10,900 nt of DNA from CBFHOS01 sp965657645 (GCA_965657645.1 CBFHOS010000041.1:1-10900), one strand, 5' to 3'; positions 1 to 8,035 are shown, numbered from the stretch's first letter. Numbers and translations: made by a program. Notes: a model not told the origin generated them from the letters alone.

Positions 1-1
1 C

Positions 2-634
2 TGGGGTGTTGAAACGAATTTTGGCCAATATCTAGGTTCTTTCAACGTGCCGCGTGCTTTGGTTACGCTTGCCTATGATGGTCGCCGCAGTGCCTATTTC
101 CGCAAAGAATTATTCAATGCGCTAACGATCTTGGAGCAGGGCCATATAAAGCCTGACGAGATGAACGGGTCATGGGCCGGTGCGATGGGCCAAAGCCAGT
201 TTATGCCGTCCAGCTTTTTGAATTATGCGGTTGATTGGGACGGTGATGGTCGCCGTGATATCTGGGGAACAAAGGCGGATGTTTTCGCCTCTACCGCGAA
301 CTATCTATCCAAGGCCGGTTGGCGCGATGATATCACATGGGGCCGCAAGGTGATTTTGCCAAAGGGATTTTCCCTAAATGGCAAAAGCGCTGCGGCGATG
401 GTGAAGTCCGCGAAATATCACAAGCTTGATGTGTGGGCAAAAGCCGGGGTGAAACGCGACGATGGCACGGATTTACCGTCGCGACAGCTCGATGCGCGTC
501 TGGTAATGCCTGACGGCGACAAGGGACCGGCTTTTCTTGTCTATAGTAATTTTGACTCCATCCTGCGGTGGAACCGATCTAATTATTATGCATTAGCAAT
601 TGGCAAACTTTCAGACACTCTGAGGGCTAAATAA
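2..634 (+). CDS. lytic murein transglycosylase, MltB/SLT_2 family (5' end cut by window)
   Basis: Periplasmic enzyme that cleaves the MurNAc-GlcNAc bond of peptidoglycan and forms 1,6-anhydroMurNAc ends. The reading frame is open from base 2, so the gene starts upstream and 210 residues are visible. The fragment begins with WGVETNFG, which aligns with the MltB/Slt35 active-site segment; the Glu at bases 11-13 corresponds to the catalytic acid. It continues with the family signature GSWAGAMGQSQFMPSSF (about bases 169-219), then YAVDWDGDGRRDIW, and ends with the typical FLVYSNFDSILRWNRSNYYA block. No C-terminal peptidoglycan-binding domain follows, as in many alphaproteobacterial members. The N-terminal signal or lipobox is outside the window, so membrane anchoring cannot be judged. 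The TAA stop overlaps the next start codon by one base (TAATG), indicating translational coupling with rlpA. The family call is firm; the exact subfamily is not. Confidence 0.93.
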   Translation, partial: WGVETNFGQYLGSFNVPRALVTLAYDGRRSAYFRKELFNALTILEQGHIKPDEMNGSWAGAMGQSQFMPSSFLNYAVDWDGDGRRDIWGTKADVFASTANYLSKAGWRDDITWGRKVILPKGFSLNGKSAAAMVKSAKYHKLDVWAKAGVKRDDGTDLPSRQLDARLVMPDGDKGPAFLVYSNFDSILRWNRSNYYALAIGKLSDTLRAK

Positions 635-1632
635 TGAGCAACCTGATGTCTTTATCGCTTTCTATGCCCGTTTTGAAACGGATCTCAACAATACTTGCGG
701 CTGGTATGTTATTGGCTGGCTGTACGACTGCTGAATTAGCGATCGACCTGATTAAGAAAAATCAGAAGAACAAAGAAGAAATTGCCACTAGTCAAAATGG
801 TGGCGTTGTGGCGGCGCCTCGTTATAAAATCGGCGATCCATACAAGGTTGCCGGGGTGTGGTATTACCCTGAACGGGATTTGTCTTATGATGAGACCGGA
901 ATCGGGTCTTGGTACGGTGATGAATTTGCTGGACGCCTAACCGCTAATGGCGAGATTTTCGACCCTAATTTGGTGACCGCCGCACATAAGACATTGCCTA
1001 TGCCGAGCGTGGTTCGGGTGACAAATCTGGAAAATGGTAAATCACTAGTGGTGCGTCTAAACGATCGGGGGCCGTTTGTTGCGGGCCGTATCATTGACCT
1101 GTCGCGTGAGGCGGCGCGGTTAATTGGGTACCGTGATCAGGGGATTGCCCGGGTGCGCGTTCAGCTATTGGCGGAACAAAGTCTGCGTTTGGAAAAACAG
1201 GCAAAGGCGGGGCTGTTTCCTGAAATAAGCCAGAACACCCCCGAAGAAATGCCGGAAATCAATGCAATCGAACAGCCTGAAGTATCGCTAACCGCAGTGT
1301 CGGCTAGCGGGCGTGATAGCTATGCGACAAATGAGGCGCAATCAGCAATTGATCTGCTGGCGCGTTCGCGGGTTGGTGAAGTGATCACTGTGGCGCCTCT
1401 GGAAACCAACATATGGGTGCAAATCGGCGCCTTTCATGCCGAGGCCAATGCCGCCACCGTTCTAAGCCGTGTGGAGGCCGCGGGCGGTGGGCAGGTGTCT
1501 ACTGTGGACCGGGCAGGTCAGACGCTCTATCGGGTGCGTATTGGGCCGCTTGGGGATGTTGCCCAGGCTGATAATGTGTTGTCCAAAGTCTTTGAGCTTG
1601 GCTATAGCGGTGCCCGTATTGTTGTCGATTAA
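634..1632 (+). CDS. rlpA: RlpA: septal-ring lytic transglycosylase lipoprotein with SPOR domain
   Basis: Lipoprotein of 332 residues. A GAGGG Shine-Dalgarno seven bases upstream supports the ATG at 634. An alternative in-frame ATG at 664 would give a more usual 19-residue leader. The signal peptide ends in a lipobox LLAGC, with lipidated Cys30. A double-psi beta-barrel domain spans about residues 88-178 and contains GSWYG, RLTANGE, TAAHKTLP and NDRGPF. His118 and Asp144 have the same 26-residue spacing as the catalytic His131/Asp157 pair of Pseudomonas aeruginosa RlpA, which cuts glycan strands lacking stem peptides; activity is therefore inferred here. A C-terminal SPOR domain (about 257-331, beginning NIWVQIGAFH) should bind denuded septal glycan. 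It is coupled to the upstream transglycosylase by the one-base TAATG overlap. Confidence 0.95.
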   Translation: MSNLMSLSLSMPVLKRISTILAAGMLLAGCTTAELAIDLIKKNQKNKEEIATSQNGGVVAAPRYKIGDPYKVAGVWYYPERDLSYDETGIGSWYGDEFAGRLTANGEIFDPNLVTAAHKTLPMPSVVRVTNLENGKSLVVRLNDRGPFVAGRIIDLSREAARLIGYRDQGIARVRVQLLAEQSLRLEKQAKAGLFPEISQNTPEEMPEINAIEQPEVSLTAVSASGRDSYATNEAQSAIDLLARSRVGEVITVAPLETNIWVQIGAFHAEANAATVLSRVEAAGGGQVSTVDRAGQTLYRVRIGPLGDVAQADNVLSKVFELGYSGARIVVD

Positions 1633-1658
1633 GCGTGCCTCGCTAACACCGTTATAAG

Positions 1659-1693
1659 AACGGCATAGTGGATGTCATTATTGTGCCGTTTTT
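1659..1693 (+). terminator. probable rho-independent terminator after rlpA
   Basis: Begins 27 bases past the rlpA stop. Arms 1659-1671 and 1678-1690 pair: the outer seven base pairs (AACGGCA with TGCCGTT) are perfect Watson-Crick, and the inner six are mixed with several G-U pairs. The loop is six bases (1672-1677). A run of five T begins inside the 3' arm (1689-1693). The 5' arm can alternatively pair with CCGTT at 1649-1653. Strength not calculated. Confidence 0.6.
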
Positions 1694-1784
1694 GGTAATT
1701 AAGTAAGGTGTCGCCTGATCAGGCACGGTCATGTGATGGATTATAGATAGGTGCGGCGATGCCGCCGGTAGCGGAGAAAAGACG
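1694..1784 (+). promoter_or_regulatory. 5' regulatory region of the DD-carboxypeptidase gene, with 12-bp palindrome
   Basis: Follows the rlpA terminator and must hold the promoter of the carboxypeptidase gene if that terminator works. It contains the perfect 12-base palindrome GCCTGATCAGGC at 1713-1724, a possible site for a dimeric regulator. A TATAGA sequence at 1742-1747 could be a -10 box, but no convincing -35 lies 17 bases upstream. GGAG at 1773-1776 sits eight bases before the GTG at 1785 and is the ribosome binding site. Confidence 0.35.
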
Positions 1785-3032
1785 GTGGTTAAGATGATAA
1801 CGCAGGATACAAAGCATAATTGCGCGCCACAGCGCCGGATGATGATCCGTATTCGCAATGGCTTTGCGTCCTATTTAACGGCGTTTTCGCTTGTTATCGC
1901 GGGATCAACGGGGATGATGGCATCGGCCAAGGCGGCCCAGATTGATACATCTGCCGAATTTGCATTTGTAACGGATTTTGCGACGAATAAAGTTCTTGTT
2001 GCCAAAAGCCCTGATAGCCCAATGAAACCGGCCTCTATGGCCAAAATCATGACCATCTATATCGCATTTTCGCGGATTAAAGAGGGTAATCTAGCGCTTG
2101 ATGACCAGATCCTGATTTCCGAAAAAGCGTGGCGTAAAGGCGGCTCTAAAACCTTTGTTGAGGTTGGCAAGCGGGTTGCCGTTCGTGATCTGCTCAATGG
2201 CATCATCGTGCAATCGGGCAATGATGCGGCTATTGCAATTGCGGAAGGCATTTCTGGAACCGAAGACGGATTTGCCGAAGAGATGAATTTTGTCGCGGCC
2301 CAGCTTGGCATGAAGAACACCGTGTTTCGCAACTCGACTGGCTGGCCCGACCCTGAGCAAACGACGACAGCGCGTGATCTAAACATTCTGGCGACCGCGC
2401 TAATCCGTGATTTTCCGGTTGACGAATATCCGGACCTCTATCCGATTTTTGCCAAAAAGGAATTTACCTTTAACAATATCAAACAGGGCAATCGTAACCC
2501 GCTTATGTACGGCACTGACGGGGCTGATGGTCTAAAGACAGGGCATACGGACGAGTCTGGTTATGGTCTTGTTGGCTCGGCTAAACGCGGCGAACAGCGG
2601 GTTATCATGGTCCTTAACGGTATGGACAGTTTGAAACAGCGATCATCTGAATCACGGCGTTTGATGGATTTGATTTTCCGTGAATTCAAGCATTACGCAT
2701 TGTTTGACGCGAATAAGACGATTGACCGGGGCAATGTATGGCTTGGCAATAGGGCGCAGGTTGATTTGGTCATGGACCAGCCGCTAAATCTGGTGCTTTC
2801 ACGTGCGGAACGCCGCCAGCTAAAGGTCAATCTGCAGTGGAATGATCCTATCCCAGCCCCGATTGCAAAGGGCGATGTTGTTGGCCGGATGACGGTTGAT
2901 CTGCCGAGCGGTACGACGGTCTATGATCTCAAAGCAGGTGGTGACGTTGCCGTTCTTGGCATGTTTGACCGCATTGGCGCGGCGTTGAAATATCTGATTT
3001 TCGGCGCAACTGTTGATGTGCCACAACCATAA
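1785..3032 (+). CDS. dacA: D-alanyl-D-alanine carboxypeptidase, PBP5/6 type (class C penicillin-binding protein)
   Basis: Removes the terminal D-Ala from peptidoglycan pentapeptides at the outer face of the inner membrane. All three serine-peptidase S11 motifs are present: SMAK (Ser84, Lys87; nucleophile and base), SGN (144-146) and KTG (251-253). A C-terminal PBP5_C-like beta domain covers about residues 305-397. It is followed by an amphipathic segment near 388-408 of the kind that anchors PBP5 to the membrane. The signal peptide is hydrophobic at about 26-46 with likely cleavage after ASAKA (residue 50). The GTG start at 1785 is chosen because GGAG lies eight bases upstream; ATG at 1794 is too far from it, although the GTG start gives a long polar n-region of some 25 residues. 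Length (415) is normal. The symbol is by family; which dac paralogue this is cannot be told. Confidence 0.93.
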   Translation: MVKMITQDTKHNCAPQRRMMIRIRNGFASYLTAFSLVIAGSTGMMASAKAAQIDTSAEFAFVTDFATNKVLVAKSPDSPMKPASMAKIMTIYIAFSRIKEGNLALDDQILISEKAWRKGGSKTFVEVGKRVAVRDLLNGIIVQSGNDAAIAIAEGISGTEDGFAEEMNFVAAQLGMKNTVFRNSTGWPDPEQTTTARDLNILATALIRDFPVDEYPDLYPIFAKKEFTFNNIKQGNRNPLMYGTDGADGLKTGHTDESGYGLVGSAKRGEQRVIMVLNGMDSLKQRSSESRRLMDLIFREFKHYALFDANKTIDRGNVWLGNRAQVDLVMDQPLNLVLSRAERRQLKVNLQWNDPIPAPIAKGDVVGRMTVDLPSGTTVYDLKAGGDVAVLGMFDRIGAALKYLIFGATVDVPQP

Positions 3033-3075
3033 TAATCTGGCGTCAGCACGATTTTCTTACCCTAGGGGCATATAA

Positions 3076-3741
3076 ATGGCTGGGCTTTTCATTACATTTG
3101 AGGGCGGTGAAGGAAGCGGTAAAACTACGCAAATTCAATTGCTTGAAGAATGGTTTAAAAGTGACGAAAAAAGCATTGAGCCACTCGTAACGCGTGAACC
3201 GGGTGGCACTGCCGCGGCAGAGGCTATTCGTAAATTGCTGGTGACGGGATCGGCCGAGAAATGGTTGCCCACAACTGAGGCGATGTTGATGTCGGCCTCG
3301 CGGCATGAACATGTGGAACGGATGATCAAACCGGCTTTAGCCCGCAACCAAGTTGTGATCTGTGACCGTTACAACGACTCAACGACGGTTTATCAGGGCA
3401 TTGTTGGCGGCGTTGATCGGGATGCTATTGCCGGCTTAAACCAGCTTGCCTGCGGTGATCTTGTTCCTGATATTACGATTTTGCTGGATCTTGATGTCGA
3501 TCGGGGTCTTGATCGGGCCGACGGTCGGGGCGGTGATGAAACCAGATTTGAAGCCAAAGGCCGCACTTTTCACGCCAATGTGCGGGATGGCTTTCTCGCG
3601 CTAGCCAAGCAAGAGCCAGAGCGGTTTTGTGTGATTGATGCCAGCGGCGCTATTGACGAGATTTTTGCACATGTACGCGATGCCGTTTCGGCCTGTATGG
3701 CGCGCAAAAACTTTGTGGTGGCGGGGGATGGCGGCGTATGA
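3076..3741 (+). CDS. tmk: thymidylate kinase (dTMP kinase)
   Basis: Cytoplasmic kinase phosphorylating dTMP to dTDP with ATP, an essential step to dTTP. The 221-residue length is normal. The P-loop GGEGSGKT lies at residues 10-17, the TREPGGT substrate motif at 39-45 and the DRY motif at 97-99. An arginine-rich LID stretch lies at about 147-170 (RADGRGG, then TRFE, GRTFHANVR). ATG at 3076 is preceded by AGGGG (3064-3068) with seven bases between, so the start is well supported. The 43-base gap after the carboxypeptidase gene has no obvious terminator, so read-through is possible. The last four bases (ATGA) overlap holB. Pairing of tmk with holB is common in bacteria and ties precursor supply to replication. 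Confidence 0.97.
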   Translation: MAGLFITFEGGEGSGKTTQIQLLEEWFKSDEKSIEPLVTREPGGTAAAEAIRKLLVTGSAEKWLPTTEAMLMSASRHEHVERMIKPALARNQVVICDRYNDSTTVYQGIVGGVDRDAIAGLNQLACGDLVPDITILLDLDVDRGLDRADGRGGDETRFEAKGRTFHANVRDGFLALAKQEPERFCVIDASGAIDEIFAHVRDAVSACMARKNFVVAGDGGV

Positions 3742-4847
3742 TGAGCGGCCAAGGTGACCCTGCATCTGCTCTGTTCGCGCCAATGATCGGGCATGATGCC
3801 TTTGAAAGCCAACTCGCCGGTGCAAAGCATGCTGGTCGTCTTCATCATGCGTGGCTTTTGACTGGGCCAAAGGGGATTGGCAAATCGGTAATGGCGCGCC
3901 GTGCGGCGGCGTGGCTATTGTCGGAAAATACCAGTGACCCGCTATTTGGCGATATAGCGCCGGAATTCACCCTCGATTATGAGGATCCAGGGGCCAATCA
4001 GGTGATCAAAGGCGCGCATCCCGATCTATTGCTGATCCAGCCTGATGAAGAAGATAACAAATCCGGACAGATCAAAATTAGCCAGATCAGGTCGCTATTG
4101 CCCTTTATGATGCACAAGCCCGGTCGTGGCGGCTATCGGGTTGCGATTATTGACTCGATGGATGAAGTTAATCGCAATGGCGCCAATGCAATGCTTAAAT
4201 TGCTAGAGGAACCGCCGGAAAATACGGTTATATTTTTGGTGTCGTCGCGTCCCGGCCAATTGCCACCAACGATCCGCTCGCGGTGCCGCGTAGTGCGGAT
4301 GAACGGACTTGAAACTGATGCGTGCCGGACTGTGCTCCGTGGGTATTGGCCAGATGCAGATGATAGCCAGATAGATCTTTTGACGGCCCTGTCCGAAGGG
4401 GCGCCCGGTCGCGCGATCATGCTGGCTGATAGCGGCGCGGCGGATTGTTATCAGGCGGCTTGTTCGTTACTTGCCGAGGATCGCCTTGATGTGAATGCAT
4501 TGGCGACAATCTGCGGGAAATGGGGGCAGGGCACGGCGGCCGGTCGGCTATCGCGGCTTGGGGCCATTATGCTGGTGGAGCGTTTGTTGCGGCTTGCGGC
4601 ACTACAATCTGTCGGGGATATGCCAAATCACGACCCCGCACCAATTGGCCAGAGCGGTGCGCCCAGTATGTGCCGCTTTGAGGAAAAGGCGGTTACACGA
4701 TTGCGGCGCTGTCATGCGCCAGACCATTTGGCACTCATGCAAGCGCAATTCACCAGTGAGGCCCGCAAGGCCGAGGCGCTATATACCGATTTTGCTCATT
4801 TTCTACTGCGGCAATTTGCAAAATTTCATGAGAAAACCTTGCCCTAA
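3738..4847 (+). CDS. holB: DNA polymerase III delta' subunit (clamp loader)
   Basis: AAA+-fold subunit of the clamp-loader complex that helps place the beta clamp on primed DNA. The 369-residue protein starts with an ATG that overlaps the tmk stop as ATGA; a second ATG directly follows at 3741 and is an equally possible start. Walker A-like GPKGIGKS is at residues 43-50. RVAIIDSMDEVNRNGANAMLKLLEEPP (quoted in parts: RVAIIDSMDE at 134-143, then ANAMLKLLEEPP) is the Walker B and delta' signature, and the SRC sensor motif is at 181-183. Between Walker A and Walker B (residues 51-130) there is no cysteine, so the four-Cys zinc module of E. coli delta' is missing, as I recall for alphaproteobacterial homologues. 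The C-terminal third (about 205-369) is the helical oligomerisation region and diverges more. Confidence 0.94.
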   Translation: MMSGQGDPASALFAPMIGHDAFESQLAGAKHAGRLHHAWLLTGPKGIGKSVMARRAAAWLLSENTSDPLFGDIAPEFTLDYEDPGANQVIKGAHPDLLLIQPDEEDNKSGQIKISQIRSLLPFMMHKPGRGGYRVAIIDSMDEVNRNGANAMLKLLEEPPENTVIFLVSSRPGQLPPTIRSRCRVVRMNGLETDACRTVLRGYWPDADDSQIDLLTALSEGAPGRAIMLADSGAADCYQAACSLLAEDRLDVNALATICGKWGQGTAAGRLSRLGAIMLVERLLRLAALQSVGDMPNHDPAPIGQSGAPSMCRFEEKAVTRLRRCHAPDHLALMQAQFTSEARKAEALYTDFAHFLLRQFAKFHEKTLP

Positions 4848-4861
4848 GGCCGTCTTAGGGC
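4841..4861 (+). other. perfect 8-bp stem-loop overlapping the holB stop codon
   Basis: GCCCTAAG (4841-4848) and CTTAGGGC (4854-4861) form a perfect inverted repeat with a five-base loop. The holB TAA (4845-4847) lies in the left arm. No T-run follows on the plus strand, so it is not a standard intrinsic terminator; an mRNA-processing, stability or pause hairpin before metG is possible. Confidence 0.5.
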
Positions 4862-4928
4862 TATTCCGACATGATGCTTTGTCGCGGGACTGCGGCGGCT
4901 AAATTCTATTATCGTTCTGGGACGGCTG

Positions 4929-6473
4929 ATGGCACCTTTGCAAACCAACAAATATTATCTTACCACGCCGATCTATTATGTGAATGACAAGCCACATATT
5001 GGCCATGCCTACACCACGCTTGCCTGTGATTTTCTGGCGCGTTTCAAACGTCTTGACGGCTATGATGTCACCTTTCTCACCGGTACGGATGAACATGGTC
5101 AAAAGGTTGAAAAAGCGGCAAATGACGCGGGCATAACCCCGCAATCATTCACCGATAGCGTCAGTCAGAATTTCCGTGATTTGACCACGGCGATGAATTT
5201 TTCGAATGATGATTTTATCCGCACGACCGAAGAGCGCCACCGCGCCGCATGCCAGAAACTCTGGTCGATTTTGTTGGAGCGTGGTCACATCTTCCTCGAT
5301 AGCTATAAAGGCTGGTATGCGGTTCGTGACGAGGCGTTTTATACCGAGGCCGAATTGGTTGATGGCAAAGCACCAACAGGTGCGCCGGTCGAATGGGTGG
5401 AAGAGCCATCCTACTTCTTCGATCTTTCCAAATGGCAGGACAAGTTGCTCGCACATTATGAAGCAAACCCTGACTTTGTCGGGCCTGCCTCTCGCTTTAA
5501 CGAGGTAAAAAGCTTTGTGAAAGGCGGCTTGCGCGATCTATCGGTTAGCCGTGCTAGCTTTAAGTGGGGCGTGCCGGTTCCAGATGACGATGACCATGTA
5601 ATGTATGTCTGGCTTGATGCGCTAACGAACTATATCACCGCCACAGGCTGGCCTAATGATGAGGCTGGTTACGCCCAGAAATGGCCTGCTGATCTGCACA
5701 TGGTTGGTAAGGATATTTTGCGGTTTCACGCGGTATATTGGCCGGCCTTTTTGATGGCGGCTGATTTGCCTTTGCCAAAACGGGTTTTTGCCCATGGTTG
5801 GTGGACCAATGAGGGTGAGAAAATCTCAAAATCGATTGGTAATGTCATCGATCCAAACGAATTGGCAGAGACTTATGGTCTCGACCAGATGCGTTATTTC
5901 CTGATGCGTGAGGTTCCATTCGGCAAGGATGGCGACTTTTCTGCCGCCGCGATGATCCACCGTGTAAATGGCGATCTGGCGAACGACCTTGGCAATCTAT
6001 CCCAGCGCGTGCTTTCGATGGTATTCAAGAATTGCGACGGACAGATGCCAGCCCTGCCATCATCGCCTACGGCTGAAGATGAGGCGATTTTGGCTAGCTG
6101 TGATGGGTTGTTGGCTGAGGTTCGCGCCCAGATTGACCAGCAGGCTTTTCATGAGGCCTTGCGGATTATCTGGCAAGTCATTGCCGATGCGAACAAATAT
6201 GTGGATGCACAGGCGCCGTGGGGATTGAAAAAGACTGATCCCAAGCGGATGGCTGAAGTGCTGGCTGTGTTGGCTGAAATCATCCGACAGGTGGCGATAT
6301 TGGTCCAGCCTGTAATGCCGTCATCGGCGGCAAAGATACTGGACCAGCTTGGTGTTAGCGAGAGTAAGCGCGGCTTTGATGTTATTGGCGGCGCAGGGCG
6401 TCTTGGTTCTGGCCATGCTATCGCCAAGCCTGAACCAGTATTCCCGCGCTATGTTGAAGAAGAAGAGGCCTAG
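4929..6473 (+). CDS. metG: methionyl-tRNA synthetase (MetRS, zinc-less short form)
   Basis: Class I aminoacyl-tRNA synthetase charging tRNA-Met with methionine for initiation and elongation. The 514-residue protein has the HIGH motif at residues 23-26 and the KMSKS motif as KISKS at 298-302. The strongly conserved TGTDEHGQKV follows at 51-60, with YVWLDALTNY near 226-235. The connective peptide around 125-160 (YAVRDEAFYTEAEL) lacks the CxxC zinc knuckles, placing it in the zinc-less MetRS group. The helical anticodon-binding domain takes the C-terminal third and there is no Trbp111-like tRNA-binding tail, normal for this length class. A weak GGGA (4919-4922) lies six bases before ATG 4929. 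The 81-base gap from holB is the longest inside the operon. Confidence 0.97.
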   Translation: MAPLQTNKYYLTTPIYYVNDKPHIGHAYTTLACDFLARFKRLDGYDVTFLTGTDEHGQKVEKAANDAGITPQSFTDSVSQNFRDLTTAMNFSNDDFIRTTEERHRAACQKLWSILLERGHIFLDSYKGWYAVRDEAFYTEAELVDGKAPTGAPVEWVEEPSYFFDLSKWQDKLLAHYEANPDFVGPASRFNEVKSFVKGGLRDLSVSRASFKWGVPVPDDDDHVMYVWLDALTNYITATGWPNDEAGYAQKWPADLHMVGKDILRFHAVYWPAFLMAADLPLPKRVFAHGWWTNEGEKISKSIGNVIDPNELAETYGLDQMRYFLMREVPFGKDGDFSAAAMIHRVNGDLANDLGNLSQRVLSMVFKNCDGQMPALPSSPTAEDEAILASCDGLLAEVRAQIDQQAFHEALRIIWQVIADANKYVDAQAPWGLKKTDPKRMAEVLAVLAEIIRQVAILVQPVMPSSAAKILDQLGVSESKRGFDVIGGAGRLGSGHAIAKPEPVFPRYVEEEEA

Positions 6474-6476
6474 CCA

Positions 6477-7259
6477 GTGATTATTGATAGCCACGCCCAT
6501 CTCGATTATCCGGTGCTTGCCGCCGACCTGGCCGGTGTTTTGGCGCGCGCGCATGAAGCGGGCGTCGAGAAAATCATCTCGATTGGCGTTAAACTATCAA
6601 CCAGCGATGCGCCTAAAGCGATTGCCGAAGCGCATGACAATGTGTGGTTCAGCGTTGGCGTGCACCCACACGAAGCCGGTAATGAGGTTGATGCTTGTAA
6701 TCTTGAGGCATTTCTGGCGGCGGCAAATCATCCCAAATGTGTTGCTATTGGCGAGGCTGGGCTGGATTACTATTACGACAATTCGCCGCGTGACAAACAG
6801 GCAGAGAGCTTTCGCGTACAGATCGCCGCGGCTCGCCAGTTAGGTTTGCCGATCATTGTCCATGCGCGTGATGCCGATGAAGATATGGCGACTATTATCG
6901 AAGAAGAGATGGCAATCGGTGAATTTACTGGCGTTTTGCATTGCTTTAGCTCGGGTGCTGATCTGGCGCGGCGCGCACTTGCAGTCGGCTTTTACCTCAG
7001 CTTTTCGGGGATACTGACCTTTAACAGCGCGGCTGAAATTAGAGAAGTCGCGGGTTTTGCGCCGGCTGATCGTATTCTGGTCGAGACAGACGCGCCGTTT
7101 CTGGCACCGGTTCCACATCGCGGCAAACCTAATCAACCTGCTTTTACCGCTCATACTTTGGCCAAGCTGGCTGAGGTGAGGGGGGTGACGCCAGACGAAA
7201 TGGCGGCGCATACGACTGCCAATACTCTGCGTCTGTTTTCTAAGATGGCGGCGTCATGA
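6477..7259 (+). CDS. tatD: TatD family metal-dependent DNase/hydrolase
   Basis: TIM-barrel metal-dependent hydrolase of the TatD/YcfH family. Characterised members show 3'-5' exonuclease or deoxyribonuclease activity, but the natural role of this copy is unknown. The GTG start at 6477 gives MIIDSHAHLDY, the exact family N-terminus, and AGAGG (6464-6468) sits eight bases upstream. The metal ligands are His6 and His8 (SHAH), Glu93 (IGEAGLDYYYD), His129 (IIVHARDAD), His155 (GVLHCFSSG) and Asp205 (VETDAPFL). The conserved PHRGKPNQP follows at 213-221. Its 260 residues match the family. It begins three bases after the metG stop and overlaps the next gene by four, so it is cotranscribed; metG-tatD pairing is widespread in bacteria. 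Confidence 0.95.
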   Translation: MIIDSHAHLDYPVLAADLAGVLARAHEAGVEKIISIGVKLSTSDAPKAIAEAHDNVWFSVGVHPHEAGNEVDACNLEAFLAAANHPKCVAIGEAGLDYYYDNSPRDKQAESFRVQIAAARQLGLPIIVHARDADEDMATIIEEEMAIGEFTGVLHCFSSGADLARRALAVGFYLSFSGILTFNSAAEIREVAGFAPADRILVETDAPFLAPVPHRGKPNQPAFTAHTLAKLAEVRGVTPDEMAAHTTANTLRLFSKMAAS

Positions 7260-8035
7260 AGGTAACGATGCTGGGATGTGGCACCTCGGTTGGTGTCCCC
7301 GCATTGGGGCGGGCAGGGTGGGGCGATTGTGACCCAAACGACCCGCGCAACCGGCGCCAACGCTGTGCCGTTCTGGTCCAGAGCGAGGAAACCACAATAT
7401 TGGTTGATGCGGGGCCCGATATCAGAAACCAGCTATTCCCGCTTGGGCTTTTGAAAATCGATGCGCTATTGATCACCCACACACATTCGGACCATGTTGC
7501 CGGCTTGGATGATTTGCGCGCTTTTTATTGGCCTGACCGGATTGAATTGCCGGTCCATGCAACAGCCCATCATGGCAAAAACATTACCGAGCGGTTTCCC
7601 TATTTGTTTAGCAAATCCGAAGAGTCACCGAGCTATTTTGTGCCGCCAATGCGGATGCGTGAAATTGCGGCTGGTGATTGCTTGCAAATTGGTGACATTT
7701 CAATAGATGTCTTGCATCAGGACCACGGCAACACCACGTCATTGGGCTTTGTTTTTAATAAGAAATTTGGCTATTCCACTGATGTTGTTGGGATGCCAGA
7801 GGCTAGTTTTGAGAAACTATATAATCTGGATTTATGGATTGTCGAGGCGTTGCGTGAGAGCGAGCATTCAAGCCATTCCAACTTTGCCCAGACATTTTCA
7901 TGGATCAACCGGCTCACACCCGCCCGTTCGGTTCTCACGCATCTGGGCCTCGAATCCGATTATGAACAGGTAGCCGCCATCTGTCCGCCAAACACCGAGC
8001 CCGGCATTGACGGGATGGTTTTTGATCTAGACTAG
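7256..8035 (+). CDS. MBL-fold metallo-hydrolase, PhnP-like
   Basis: A 259-residue metallo-beta-lactamase-fold hydrolase. The zinc signature THTHSDH gives ligands His75, His77, Asp79 and His80. Further candidate ligands are His154/His157 (LHQDHG), Asp176 (YSTDVVG) and His229 (LTHLG). The N-terminus MLGCGTSVGVP with Cys8, Cys25 and Cys37 resembles PhnP, the cyclic phosphate phosphodiesterase of phosphonate breakdown, which carries an extra structural zinc site. No phn genes are nearby, so a phosphonate role is not supported. Copies behind tatD are a recurring alphaproteobacterial arrangement and probably act as general phosphodiesterases. The ATG start overlaps the tatD stop as ATGA. It is the last gene of the operon. 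Confidence 0.88.
   Translation: MKVTMLGCGTSVGVPALGRAGWGDCDPNDPRNRRQRCAVLVQSEETTILVDAGPDIRNQLFPLGLLKIDALLITHTHSDHVAGLDDLRAFYWPDRIELPVHATAHHGKNITERFPYLFSKSEESPSYFVPPMRMREIAAGDCLQIGDISIDVLHQDHGNTTSLGFVFNKKFGYSTDVVGMPEASFEKLYNLDLWIVEALRESEHSSHSNFAQTFSWINRLTPARSVLTHLGLESDYEQVAAICPPNTEPGIDGMVFDLD

Noticed and set aside
1633..1784. Small RNA or tRNA gene in the rlpA to carboxypeptidase gap.
   Set aside because: No cloverleaf or other RNA family pattern; the structure seen is explained by a terminator and a palindrome.
3060..3067. CCCTAGGG palindrome ahead of tmk.
   Set aside because: Only eight bases and it coincides with the tmk ribosome binding site, which explains most of it.
3135..3870. Long open frames antisense to tmk and the start of holB.
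   Set aside because: They have no recognisable motifs and lie wholly opposite genes with strong family signatures.
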